Shown: piece by piece, positions 44,193-52,434 of the stretch
Position numbering within the stretch: the stretch's first letter is position 1
Layout: each line of letters starts with the position of its first letter
From: Butyricimonas faecihominis
GTDB taxonomy: Bacteria > Bacteroidota > Bacteroidia > Bacteroidales > Marinifilaceae
DNA: 64,000 nucleotides
Direction of reading: 5' to 3'
Assembly (NCBI RefSeq): GCF_033096445.1
Contig: NZ_AP028155.1
Coordinates: 4,035,880 to 4,099,879, forward strand
The notes under the pieces: model-generated
The model's database searches: none
Seen by the model: the letters and a program-made list of their open reading frames with translations, nothing else
What the model was told of the DNA's origin: nothing
Made by a program: the position numbers and the translations under genes

Positions 44193-45293
44193 ATGTATAA
44201 GTTATTTAGTCAATTGTTTATAATTGCTTTTTTCCTTTTCCCCGGATTGTCTTTCGGGGAAGGAAAGAAGTTTACGATTAACGGGAAAATACCGGAAATG
44301 CCGTCGGGCAGAATGATAGTGATTACCCAATTGGTGGACCGGGTGGATACGTTGGGACGAGGGGATATTCATGGCGGGAAGTTCGTGGTGGAAGGAGAAA
44401 TGAATGAACCTTGCGTGGCGTTGATTTACGTGGAAGGATATGGCGGAGGCTTTGTTTTTATTTTGGATTCAGATGCTCCTTACGAGATGGAACTGTTCCA
44501 GTCCGGTAAAAGCGTAATTAAAGGAGGAAAATTACAGAGCGAGTTAATAACATATCAGGGAATCGTTGCTGAGGAAAACGAGAAGATTAAGGCTGCACGG
44601 GCAAAACTGGCGGAGGCTAGCGAGGCGAAACATTACCGTACTGCAAGTGAATTGCAGAAGAAGTTGGATCAAGTGATGGCAGATGCACAATCTCGTTTAG
44701 CTGAGGTCGTGGAGAGGAATAAAGATAACGTGTTTGCAGCTTACATCCAGACGGCTGGAATGGAACGTTTGGATTTGAATCGGTTGAAGGAGTGTTATGC
44801 GAGTTTGACGGATAAAGCAAAAGCAACAGGCCCCGGTAGGTTAGTGGCAGCTCGGATTCAGGCGTTGGAAGGGGTTGATGTAAATGCAGTTGCCCCGGAT
44901 TTCACGCTACAAACACCGGAGGGGGAGGACGTTGCCTTGTATGGTGTGAAAGGGAAATTGAAGATCATTGATTTCTGGGCATCTTGGTGTGGGCCGTGTC
45001 GGATGGAGAACCCGAATATGGTGAAACTGTATGCTGAATTTAAAGATAAAGGTTTGTCCGTGATCAGTGTTTCCTTGGACGAGAAAAAGGATAAGTGGGT
45101 GGAGGCGATCAAGAAAGATGGGTTGACTTGGTTACATCTTTCTGATCTGAAAGGATGGCAGGGCGACGTGATAAAGAAATACAATATTGATGCTGTTCCG
45201 ACGATCTTCGTGTTGGATGAAAATAATCGTATTATAGCTAAAAATCTGAGAGGAGAGAAATTGAAGGCTTTTGTCTCCGAACGATTGAAATAA
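44193..45293 (+). CDS. TlpA-type thioredoxin protein with DUF4369-like N-domain (second copy)
   Basis: A 366-aa secreted protein with signal peptide (LFIIAFFLFPGLSFG). It has a beta-rich DUF4369-type N-domain (residues 25-115) and a helical coiled segment (about 125-215, EENEKIKAARAKLAEASEAKHYRTASELQKKLDQVM). The C-terminal thioredoxin domain (about 232-366) has WCGPC (W265, C266, C269) and cis-proline in DAVPTIFVLD. It is only distantly similar to the first copy at 34532-35674, so the locus is bracketed by two different redox proteins. It is the last gene before the terminator. Confidence 0.93.
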   Translation: MYKLFSQLFIIAFFLFPGLSFGEGKKFTINGKIPEMPSGRMIVITQLVDRVDTLGRGDIHGGKFVVEGEMNEPCVALIYVEGYGGGFVFILDSDAPYEMELFQSGKSVIKGGKLQSELITYQGIVAEENEKIKAARAKLAEASEAKHYRTASELQKKLDQVMADAQSRLAEVVERNKDNVFAAYIQTAGMERLDLNRLKECYASLTDKAKATGPGRLVAARIQALEGVDVNAVAPDFTLQTPEGEDVALYGVKGKLKIIDFWASWCGPCRMENPNMVKLYAEFKDKGLSVISVSLDEKKDKWVEAIKKDGLTWLHLSDLKGWQGDVIKKYNIDAVPTIFVLDENNRIIAKNLRGEKLKAFVSERLK

Positions 45294-45314
45294 GGTTTGT
45301 GTTTTAAAATGTAG

Positions 45315-45350
45315 AGGGAATCCGATAAGTGAAATTGGATTCCCTTTTTT
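45315..45350 (+). terminator. Terminator of the SusCD-TlpA operon
   Basis: A 9-bp stem (45315-45323 agggaatcc with 45337-45345 ggattccct) is followed by a T run to 45350. It separates the operon from the fucosidase gene. Confidence 0.88.
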
Positions 45351-45393
45351 GATTGTAAGAAGATGATGAACTTTAGACATGGACTCTTTTTTA

Positions 45394-45401
45394 TATATTT
45401 G
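45394..45401 (+). promoter_or_regulatory. -7 element (TATATTTG) of the fucosidase gene
   Basis: A perfect TAnnTTTG match, 43 bp before the ATG. TTTA (45372-45375) lies 18 bp upstream as a weak -33 element. With the terminator just upstream, this suggests the fucosidase gene is transcribed independently. Confidence 0.6.
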
Positions 45402-45443
45402 CAAATGTTTGTGTAAAATATATGAATTGTAAAAAAAATAGTC

Positions 45444-46829
45444 ATGCGGAAAGTATTATTGAGTGTGATTCTTGTCGGATGGAGCATGTTATTATATGCC
45501 CAGTACGAGGGAATGGAATATTACCGAGAACAGGACCCGGCAGTACAAGCGAAATTAGAACAGTGGCAGGATTTGAAGTTTGGTTTTTTCGTGCATTGGG
45601 GACCTTATAGCCAGAAAGGGTATTGCGAGTCGTGGACGATTTGTTCGGAAGACGTGGATTGGATTCAACGGGACACGACGATTTCTTATGACGAGTATTA
45701 CCGGAATTACGTGGGATTAAAGAAGACGTTTAACCCGGTGAAGTTTAACCCGGAATACTGGGCTGATCTGGCAAAAGAGGCCGGTATGAAGTATTTCGTG
45801 TTTACCACGAAACACCATGACGGGTTCTGTATGTGGGATACCCGGGAAACGGATTACAAGATTACTTCCGAGGAATGTCCTTTCCATACGGCTCCGAATG
45901 CGGATGTCGTGAAGGAGTTGTTTCGGGCCTTCGGGGAAAGAGATTTCATGATCGGGGCCTATTTTTCAAAGCCGGATTGGAATAGCCCTTATTATTGGTC
46001 GGATCGCTGGCAACATGGCGATCGTAACGTGAATTACAAGATCAAGGATCACCCGTGGATGTGGGAGAAATTCTGCGACTTTACTTATAATCAGGTGAAG
46101 GAATTGATGACCGGGTACGGGAATGTGGATATTATCTGGCTGGACGGGGGATGGGTGGCCCCGGAGAATCGGGGACAGGATATTAAAATGGATCGGATTG
46201 TCGATATGGCCCGGGGATATCAACCCGGCTTGATTGTCGTGGATCGTTGGGTTGGAGGGAAGTACGAGAACTACCGCACTCCGGAACAGAAGATTCCCGA
46301 GAAACCGTGGGATTACCCGTGGGAGACGTGTATGACGATGGCTAATCAATGGTCATATTTGCCGGGTGATAAGTATAAGTCTACCCGGGAATTGGTGCAT
46401 TATCTCGTGGATATTGTCAGTAAGGGAGGAAATTTCTTGTTGAACGTGGGTGTGGATGGTAACGGGGAGATCCCGCCGGAAGGGATCAAGATCATGAAAG
46501 AGATAGGAGCTTGGATGAAGATTAACGGGGAGGCAATTTACGAGACCCGGCCGGTTGCTCCTTACAAGGAGGCGAAGATTTGTTACACGAAACATAAGAA
46601 TAACGGAAAAGTGTACGCCATTTATTTGAATGATGAGGATGAACCGAATCCGCCTTCACAGATTATGTTGTACAGTATCAACCCGGCTAAAGGGGCTAAA
46701 ATCTCGTTGTTGGGTTATAAAGGGAATTTGTCATATAAACGAGTTGGGAATGGGGTGTTGGTGACACTACCATCTTCTTTTGTGAAGAACCCGCCCTGTG
46801 GTTATGCGTGGAGTCTTTGCATTGATTAA
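45444..46829 (+). CDS. Alpha-L-fucosidase, family GH29
   Basis: A 461-aa secreted glycosidase with signal peptide (LLSVILVGWSMLLYAQ). The GH29 barrel shows KFGFFVHWGPYS, KYFVFTTKHHDGFCMWDT, the catalytic nucleophile D234 in DIIWLDGGW, and later KGGNFLLNVGVDGNGEIPPEG. It would release alpha-L-fucose from mucin-type or milk glycans in the periplasm or at the surface. A C-terminal beta-sandwich follows from about residue 350. The nearby SusCD operon carries no glycosidase, and this gene has its own promoter, so a joint role is unproven. Confidence 0.95.
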   Translation: MRKVLLSVILVGWSMLLYAQYEGMEYYREQDPAVQAKLEQWQDLKFGFFVHWGPYSQKGYCESWTICSEDVDWIQRDTTISYDEYYRNYVGLKKTFNPVKFNPEYWADLAKEAGMKYFVFTTKHHDGFCMWDTRETDYKITSEECPFHTAPNADVVKELFRAFGERDFMIGAYFSKPDWNSPYYWSDRWQHGDRNVNYKIKDHPWMWEKFCDFTYNQVKELMTGYGNVDIIWLDGGWVAPENRGQDIKMDRIVDMARGYQPGLIVVDRWVGGKYENYRTPEQKIPEKPWDYPWETCMTMANQWSYLPGDKYKSTRELVHYLVDIVSKGGNFLLNVGVDGNGEIPPEGIKIMKEIGAWMKINGEAIYETRPVAPYKEAKICYTKHKNNGKVYAIYLNDEDEPNPPSQIMLYSINPAKGAKISLLGYKGNLSYKRVGNGVLVTLPSSFVKNPPCGYAWSLCID

Positions 46830-46876
46830 ATTGAAATCATGCAAAAAGAATCATTCTTTTTGCATGATTTCAATTT
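46828..46876. terminator. Very long perfect hairpin after the fucosidase gene
   Basis: A perfect 23-bp stem (46828-46850 with 46854-46876) has a 3-base loop tca. It overlaps the fucosidase stop codon at its left base. AT-rich outer arms give A and T tracts on both strands, so it can stop transcripts from either side. The converging gene ends at 46889. Confidence 0.85.
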
Positions 46877-46888
46877 AACGTTATGATT

Positions 46889-48154
46889 TTAGTCAACAAG
46901 TTTTATTTCCTGACGAATGTCTGCACAGATGATCGTATCTCTCGTGATGGGATCCACGATGAAGAAACGAATGACGGCATAGTAACTTCCCGATAAGGAA
47001 TGCTCTGGATCGAAAAGGACATCTAATGTCGCTTGAAATTTCCCGGTTTTCATGTAGGTCTCGTCATCGGTTATGGAATGACCGGCAAATCCGAATCCGT
47101 AGTTTCCTTCTTGTCCGTCGGGCATGTAACCGGTACAAACGATTGAAAAGGCTCGGTTGGGATGCTCGGCTAAAAATTCCTGAGTGATGCCAATTTTGGG
47201 TAAATATTCTGACATATCAACAATCACCTCCGGTACAAGATCTGGGCCTTCAAAGTCAGCTCTGTTGTAGGTCAACCCTTCTGTCACCGGGATAATTTGG
47301 ATGTTGCGAAAGAAAGAAACGTCAACGTTATGAACCAACGTGTTCCCGAAAATATCCGTCAAAGTTACTTCCGCGGTCGTTGGAATCGAGTTTATATCGG
47401 TGTGTTCGTTGAAGTATGCATCGAAATTTGATAGAATGGGGGTGATGTCAAATGCTAACCCGTAATCATCTTGCATCTTGGACACTTGGAAATAATCTGC
47501 AAACTCTCCTTTTAAAACGACTTCCATGTTTTGGATCAATGAAAGATCGTAATTTATATTAGTCGTCTCGTTTAAAGGGTTGGGGGTCACGTGGATTCGG
47601 GACGAAAGAACTTCGCCATTCACGGGTGATTTGTAGCTTTGAACCGTTGGGTTTGAAAATGAAACCATTTTTTCAGAAATGGCGGGTATTGTTGTAATTT
47701 CAGCATAATTAGAAGAGGTGATGCTGACAACTTGATTTTTTTCGATATTATAATTTAGCACAAGAAAGATTCGCGTTAATTCGGCAAATGGAAGTCCGTC
47801 TTTTACCTTAACCGTGGCAACCCATTCTCCTTCGTGAATTTTTTCTTCCTCGTCAACAAGTGCTTGAACACTTACGAGTTCAAAATTTTCGGGTGGCGTG
47901 ACCGACACGCCGCGGCCTATCGTGTTTGATTGTACGCAATCCAGCGCAATACTCCCGGGTGAAACTTCATAATTTGATGGGTTTACGCGAAAAATGATTT
48001 CACAATTACTCTCGTTATCTATTAGAATTTGCGGGTTAAGTATAACAATCCCGTGGGGAGTAATATTTTTATCCTCGTTGTCGTCGTCATCGTCACATGA
48101 GCTACACGTGAGAGTGAAAATAATAGAAAAAAGTAATAATAAATAGGATTTCAT
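46889..48154 (-). CDS. Surface lipoprotein of unknown function
   Basis: A 421-aa predicted lipoprotein. The signal peptide ends in TCSSC (lipidated cysteine probably C20), followed by DDDDDNEDKN. Such an acidic stretch directly after the cysteine matches the Bacteroidota lipoprotein export signal for surface display. The body is beta-rich, with Ig-like strands and several paired segments (INYDLSLIQNMEVVLKGEFADYFQVS, VTLTDIFGNTLVHNVDVSF). I do not recognise the fold family; BACON- or DUF1735-like domains are possibilities. It lies 58 bp downstream of the YfcC-type carrier gene and may be co-transcribed with it. Confidence 0.8.
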   Translation of the reverse strand: MKSYLLLLFSIIFTLTCSSCDDDDDNEDKNITPHGIVILNPQILIDNESNCEIIFRVNPSNYEVSPGSIALDCVQSNTIGRGVSVTPPENFELVSVQALVDEEEKIHEGEWVATVKVKDGLPFAELTRIFLVLNYNIEKNQVVSITSSNYAEITTIPAISEKMVSFSNPTVQSYKSPVNGEVLSSRIHVTPNPLNETTNINYDLSLIQNMEVVLKGEFADYFQVSKMQDDYGLAFDITPILSNFDAYFNEHTDINSIPTTAEVTLTDIFGNTLVHNVDVSFFRNIQIIPVTEGLTYNRADFEGPDLVPEVIVDMSEYLPKIGITQEFLAEHPNRAFSIVCTGYMPDGQEGNYGFGFAGHSITDDETYMKTGKFQATLDVLFDPEHSLSGSYYAVIRFFIVDPITRDTIICADIRQEIKLVD

Positions 48155-48212
48155 GAGATTAAAATTTTAAATATTTTTATAAAAAGGTTATTCATTCAGA
48201 TCATTATAAATT

Positions 48213-49811
48213 TTAGAACCCATTCAACTGCATGGTTGCCGTGGGAATTAATAACACGAAACCGATAATGACAAGCAGCAGGATGAATCTCCAGAAAAAT
48301 TTCACCCAAATATCGTAAGGAATACGGGCAATTCCCAAAGCGCCAATCAACACGCCGGAAGTCGGGGTGATCATGTTCGTGAACCCGTCCCCGAACTGGA
48401 AGGCCATCACGGTGGCTTGTCGGGATAACCCGATCACGTCGGAGAAAGGAGCCATGATCGGCATAGTGAGAGCCGCTTTGGCTGAACCCGATGGGATGAT
48501 AATGTTGATCATGGTTTGAATCAAGTACATGATTCCTAGTGAAAGTACACGTCCTGCCTCACTCATCAGGCTTGCCAGCGAGTGAAGGATTGGGTCTATA
48601 ATATGTCCTTCCTGCAAGACAATGATGATTCCCCCGGCCAACCCGACTACCAGCGCGGCAGAAAGAATATCTTTTACTCCCGCGATAAAGAGCTTGACAA
48701 TACTATCTGCATTTTCTTTTGCTGCAAAACCGGAAAGGATTCCCATGGCAAGGAATAATCCGGATATTTCGGGCAGATACCACCCGTAGCCCATCACTCC
48801 CACGATTAGGAAAAGAATCGTGAACCCTAGGATCGTCAAGATGAAAAAGTGGAAAGATTTCCGTAAAGAAAAATATCCGATCAAGGCAAATAGCACGGTT
48901 AATACCGGAACAACAAACGTGGTCAGACTGGAATGTTCCCCGATGGATAGTGTCGTGCGGGGGAAATAACAGGAGAAGAGTACAAGTCCGGAGAGGATAA
49001 AAAGATAAACTACCCAAGATGAGGTGTAACTTTTATATTCAATTTCCTGCGTGTTGTCCACTTTTTCCTGTCTCCAATGGCTATCCAAGTTGTACACGAG
49101 AGAGGCTTTGGGATTCTTTTTGACTTTTGCCGCGTAGCGTAGTACCCAAGCAATCATGATCACGTTGAGGATGGCCCAGCAGAAAACCCGGTATTCAAAC
49201 CCGGAGAATAGCGGTAGGTCTGATAATCCTTGTGCGATGCCGATCGTGAAGGGATTCAGAATAGCACCCGCGAACCCGACATGGGCGGCGACGTAGACCA
49301 TACATACTCCCGTGAGAGAATCGTAACCCATGGATATGGCCAAAGGAACAATAATAATGACAAAAGCCAGCGTTTCCTCGCTCATCCCGAAGATCGCCCC
49401 AAAACAACTGAACAGGAGCATGACCATGGTGATAATGATGTTATTGACCCCTAGTTTACGGATAATCCCGATATGTTCGAGTTTCTGAGTGGAGCGTAAG
49501 AAGGAGAAAATTCCCACGTCAATGGCCTTGCTGTTATTCATGATCCAGAAAGCACCCCCGATGATTAGGATAAAAGCGATAATTCCGGCTTGTTTCTCGA
49601 ATCCGTTGAAAAGGGCCGAAAACACCTGCCACGTTTGCGGGCTTTTGGCCACCTCGTGGAATGAATCGTTCACGATTACAGTACGTTCCACTCCATTGAC
49701 ATCGACGGTTTCCCGGGCATATTCCCCACCCGGAATGATCCAAGTTAGGATAGCACAGATGATAATGATTGAAAATACAATGGTGTAGGTGTGCGGCACT
49801 TTCTTTAGCAT
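48213..49811 (-). CDS. YfcC-family membrane carrier
   Basis: A 532-aa protein with 12 or more hydrophobic segments, of the YfcC/DcuC-like ion transporter group (IT superfamily). MLKKVPHTYTIVFSIIIICAILTWIIPGGEY opens the family. FSCFGAIFGMSEETLAFVIIIVPLAISMGYD and GSAKAALTMPIMAPFSDVIGLSRQATVMAFQFGDGFTNMITPTSGVL are the two re-entrant signature segments. Substrates in the family are dicarboxylates, amino acids or aminobenzoyl-glutamate; I cannot choose. Start at 49811: the longer frame to 49931 crosses the predicted promoter. Confidence 0.9.
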   Translation of the reverse strand: MLKKVPHTYTIVFSIIIICAILTWIIPGGEYARETVDVNGVERTVIVNDSFHEVAKSPQTWQVFSALFNGFEKQAGIIAFILIIGGAFWIMNNSKAIDVGIFSFLRSTQKLEHIGIIRKLGVNNIIITMVMLLFSCFGAIFGMSEETLAFVIIIVPLAISMGYDSLTGVCMVYVAAHVGFAGAILNPFTIGIAQGLSDLPLFSGFEYRVFCWAILNVIMIAWVLRYAAKVKKNPKASLVYNLDSHWRQEKVDNTQEIEYKSYTSSWVVYLFILSGLVLFSCYFPRTTLSIGEHSSLTTFVVPVLTVLFALIGYFSLRKSFHFFILTILGFTILFLIVGVMGYGWYLPEISGLFLAMGILSGFAAKENADSIVKLFIAGVKDILSAALVVGLAGGIIIVLQEGHIIDPILHSLASLMSEAGRVLSLGIMYLIQTMINIIIPSGSAKAALTMPIMAPFSDVIGLSRQATVMAFQFGDGFTNMITPTSGVLIGALGIARIPYDIWVKFFWRFILLLVIIGFVLLIPTATMQLNGF

Positions 49812-49838
49812 AATGGCTGTGTTTTTAGATTGAGGGTT

Positions 49839-49846
49839 CAAATTTA
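49839..49846 (-). promoter_or_regulatory. -7 element (TAAATTTG) of the YfcC-type gene
   Basis: On the minus strand, TAAATTTG lies 27 bp before the chosen ATG. It rules out a start further upstream at 49931. The -33 element is unclear. Confidence 0.5.
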
Positions 49847-49888
49847 CAAATATTTGTGAGAGAGCAACAATATGTGGCGTGGAATTCT

Positions 49889-49896
49889 TAAATTTG
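49889..49896 (+). promoter_or_regulatory. -7 element (TAAATTTG) of the ATP-binding protein gene
   Basis: A perfect TAnnTTTG match. Transcription would begin near 49903, past a first ATG at 49898, so translation should start at the next ATG (49922). Confidence 0.55.
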
Positions 49897-49921
49897 CATG
49901 AAAGAAGTAAATCATAACCGT

Positions 49922-51424
49922 ATGGACACACGTTTGCAGGATAAAATATCAGCGGGGGAGAGTAAAGTCTTGGAATTTAAAGAAATCCTGCCGCAAGGGG
50001 ATAAAATAGCGAAAACTGTTATTGCATTCTCTAATACTAGCGGGGGGCAATTAATTATCGGGGTTGGAGACGACAGAACAATAAAAGGCATTGACCCCGA
50101 CGTGGATATTTTTGAATTGCAGGATAGAGTGGCATCCATTATCTATGATTTATGTTACCCGAATATTCTTCCCGAATTTTACACGATAAACGTGGATGGA
50201 AAGTTATTGTTTATAATAGAGGTCTATCGTGGGAATCTGTTGCCTTACTATTTGAAAAAAGAAGGGCGAAATCATGGTACTTACGTGCGGATAGGAAGTT
50301 CTAACCGTAAAGCAGACGTGGAGACCGTGATCGATTTGGAGCGGCAAAGAATAAATAGAAGTTTTGACGAGGAGATCTGTTTTGACACGTCTTTTGATAG
50401 TCTGGATTTGACCCCGTTGCAGAAAAGGTTCGAGGCGAGGGGGAAGATCCTTGATATAGAGAAGTTGAAAAGTCTGAAACTCGTCCAAGAAGAACATGGG
50501 CATTTGTATCCTTCACAAGCTTTGTTAATTTTGTTAGGGGTACGGGAAAATGCCACCGTGAAGTGTGCCCGTTTTAAGGGAACGACCATGGGATCATTTA
50601 TTGATAAGAAGGAATATTCGGGAGACCTTTTTTCTCAATTGGATCAAGTCGAGATGTTTATAAAAAACCATCTCCATTTGGCGGGAGTGATTAAAGGGTT
50701 ACAACGGGAAGATCGGTACGAGATCCCGATGGAGGCGATTCGGGAAGTTATATTGAACGCTTATGTACATAGGGACTATATTAATTTAGGGCGGGATATA
50801 AAAGTCGGTATTTATGATGACATCGTGAATATTGTTTCCCCCGGAGGTTTCCCGAGTTCGATTACGATTGAGGACGTGCTTGCAGGACGCTCTGAAACGA
50901 GAAACAAGGCGATAGCCCGTGTGTTTAAAGAGTTGGACTATATCGAACAATGGGGCAGTGGAATAAAGAGGATATTTTCATGGTGCGAAGAGGCCGGGGT
51001 TGCAAAACCGTTGATTACTGAAAAAGGAGATTTCGTGGATGTCGAGTTGTATCGGGAATACACGAGTGTCAGTGAAAGTGTCAGTGAAAGTGTCAGTGAA
51101 AGTGTCAGTGAAAGTGTCCAAGAAAGTGTCCAAGAAAGTGTCCAAGAAAGTGTCCAAGAAAAAGGAGAGGTATATTTAGGAAAAAGGCAAGTAGATATAT
51201 TGTATTTTTGCTTGGAGCCAAGAACTAGTAAAGAAATATTAGATTATTTAGGCGTAATTAATCATTCGAAAAATAGGAAGTCACATGTAACTGGGTTAGT
51301 TACGCTTGGATTGCTGGCTCGAACAATACCGGAAAACCCGAATGACCGGAACCAAAAATACATAACAACAGAGGCAGGGAAATTATACGTAGAAGAGAAT
51401 GATAACAGAAGAAAAACAAGATAA
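49922..51424 (+). CDS. AlbA_2 / ATP-binding domain regulator (Schlafen-AAA type) with SVSE/SVQE repeat tract
   Basis: A 500-aa soluble protein. The N-terminal AlbA_2 (Schlafen AAA_4) domain is near residues 1-125 (ESKVLEFKEILPQGDKIAKTVIAFSNTSGGQLIIGVGDD, YVRIGSSNRKA). An HATPase_c_4 domain is near 260-370 (IPMEAIREVILNAYVHRDY, NIVSPGGFPSSITIEDVLAGRSETRNKAIARVFKELDYIEQWGSGIKRI). A low-complexity SVSE-x4, SVQE-x4 tract (about 382-413) links to a winged-helix end. Such proteins are accessory DNA- or RNA-binding regulators. The first ATG at 49898 is rejected because it precedes the predicted transcription start. The stop lies inside the next gene. Confidence 0.87.
   Translation: MDTRLQDKISAGESKVLEFKEILPQGDKIAKTVIAFSNTSGGQLIIGVGDDRTIKGIDPDVDIFELQDRVASIIYDLCYPNILPEFYTINVDGKLLFIIEVYRGNLLPYYLKKEGRNHGTYVRIGSSNRKADVETVIDLERQRINRSFDEEICFDTSFDSLDLTPLQKRFEARGKILDIEKLKSLKLVQEEHGHLYPSQALLILLGVRENATVKCARFKGTTMGSFIDKKEYSGDLFSQLDQVEMFIKNHLHLAGVIKGLQREDRYEIPMEAIREVILNAYVHRDYINLGRDIKVGIYDDIVNIVSPGGFPSSITIEDVLAGRSETRNKAIARVFKELDYIEQWGSGIKRIFSWCEEAGVAKPLITEKGDFVDVELYREYTSVSESVSESVSESVSESVQESVQESVQESVQEKGEVYLGKRQVDILYFCLEPRTSKEILDYLGVINHSKNRKSHVTGLVTLGLLARTIPENPNDRNQKYITTEAGKLYVEENDNRRKTR
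51065..51160 (+). repeat. Eight in-frame 12-bp repeats inside the AlbA_2 gene
   Basis: There are four copies of agtgtcagtgaa (51065-51112) followed by four copies of agtgtccaagaa (51113-51160). They encode SVSE and SVQE tetrapeptides. Because the unit is a multiple of three, slippage would change linker length without breaking the frame. Confidence 0.95.
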
Positions 51425-52136
51425 AGTATTTACCCGGGATTTCTTTCGAAAGGTGGGGAAAGCGATACATGATTATAATTTAATAGAGGACGGGGACCGG
51501 ATTTTGGTAGGAGTTTCGGGCGGGAAGGATTCATTGGCCTTGTTGGAAGTGTTGGCCATGCGCGCCAAGGACCCGAAACAAAATTACACGGTCATAGCGG
51601 CTCATATCGCGGTGGAGGATGTCGCTTACGAAGTGGACAGCGATTACTTGCGAGCGTTTTGTGAACGTTTGGGGGTGGAGTATGTTTACCGGACGATTCG
51701 GGTGGACACGACGGTGAATCCCAAGAAACCGGCTTGTTTCGTGTGTTCATGGCATCGGCGCAAGATGCTTTTCGATATTGCCAAAGAGCATGATTGTAAG
51801 AAACTGGCCTTGGGCCATCACCGGGATGATGCCGTGGAAAGTCTTTTGATGAGCATGATGTTCAACGGAACGATTTGCAGTATGCCTGCCCGGTTGGAAA
51901 TGTTCAAGAATACGTTCACGCTTATTCGTCCATTAATCTATCTTTCGAATGACGAGACTTCACGATATGCCGAAATGCGGCAGTTTAAAAAGCAAAAAAA
52001 GCATTGCCCCCATGAAAAGGCAACGAACCGGGATGCCGTGAGTAAGTTGCTTGACCAAATGGAAATGATCTCTCCTCATGCCCGGAGCAATTTGTTTGCA
52101 GCGATGCAAAATATCCGGGAAGATTACTTGCCTTGA
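51399..52136 (+). CDS. ttcA: TtcA-like tRNA 2-thiocytidine biosynthesis protein
   Basis: A 245-aa PP-loop ATPase. SGGKDSLALLEVL near residues 40-52 is the ATP pyrophosphatase motif. The CFVCSWHRRK pair and a later cysteine in KKHCPHEK give three cysteines, as in the [4Fe-4S] site of TtcA, which thiolates cytidine 32 of tRNA. LALGHHRDDAVESLLMSMMFNG is the second family signature. Its start overlaps the preceding gene by 26 bp. Other members of this family in Bacteroidota are annotated simply as tRNA-modifying ATPases; the exact substrate is inference. Confidence 0.88.
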   Translation: MITEEKQDKVFTRDFFRKVGKAIHDYNLIEDGDRILVGVSGGKDSLALLEVLAMRAKDPKQNYTVIAAHIAVEDVAYEVDSDYLRAFCERLGVEYVYRTIRVDTTVNPKKPACFVCSWHRRKMLFDIAKEHDCKKLALGHHRDDAVESLLMSMMFNGTICSMPARLEMFKNTFTLIRPLIYLSNDETSRYAEMRQFKKQKKHCPHEKATNRDAVSKLLDQMEMISPHARSNLFAAMQNIREDYLP

Positions 52137-52285
52137 CGCTATTTATATACCGGGAAATGATAAAAACGGGATCGAATGATTTTTAAGTGACCCTCCCTTT
52201 CCTGCTTGTAGAGTGGGAAAGATAGTTTTTTCTGTATCAGATAAATGGCATCGAATTTTTTAAATAAAAATATTTGTGGGGAAAA

Positions 52286-52317
52286 ATTGTTTTATTCAAA
52301 AAAAGGTCCTAATTTTG
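52286..52317 (+). promoter_or_regulatory. Promoter of greA
   Basis: ATTG (52286-52289), 20 bp, TAATTTTG (52310-52317): a perfect -7 element with one mismatch in -33. It predicts a leader of about 110 nt. Confidence 0.65.
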
Positions 52318-52332
52318 TCTTCAGGAGGTGAG

Positions 52333-52403
52333 GATTCCAGAGAGAATGGAATTCTTAACTAGATAAAGGCACTTATTGGAGGATAAGTGTCATTTATTTT
52401 TTT
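52333..52403 (+). promoter_or_regulatory. Structured greA leader with terminator-like hairpin
   Basis: Hairpin one pairs 52333-52339 gattcca with 52347-52353 tggaatt. Hairpin two pairs 52369-52376 gcacttat with 52383-52390 ataagtgt around a tggagg loop, and is followed by a T-rich tract (52392-52403). The second has the form of a weak intrinsic terminator placed 32 bp before the greA ATG, as expected of an attenuator. Confidence 0.55.
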
Positions 52404-52434
52404 ATGTACAAATCAAGATCTTAATATAACAATT

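Larger units (their letters stand above)
52137..52434. other. Spacer and leader before greA
   Basis: This 298-bp stretch carries a promoter near 52286-52317 and two hairpins in the transcribed leader (52333-52353 and 52369-52390). I see no gene in it. Confidence 0.7.

Noticed and set aside
45444-46829. GH29 fucosidase as a member of the SusCD operon
   Set aside because: A terminator at 45315-45350 and a separate -7 element at 45394-45401 divide it from the operon, so I list it as an independent gene.
49898-49921. First ATG of the AlbA_2 gene as the start
   Set aside because: The -7 box ends at 49896, so transcription should begin after this ATG; the ATG at 49922 gives the family N-terminus.
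51065-51160. Possible CRISPR-like array
   Set aside because: The repeats are 12 bp, directly adjacent and in frame inside a coding region, with no spacers.
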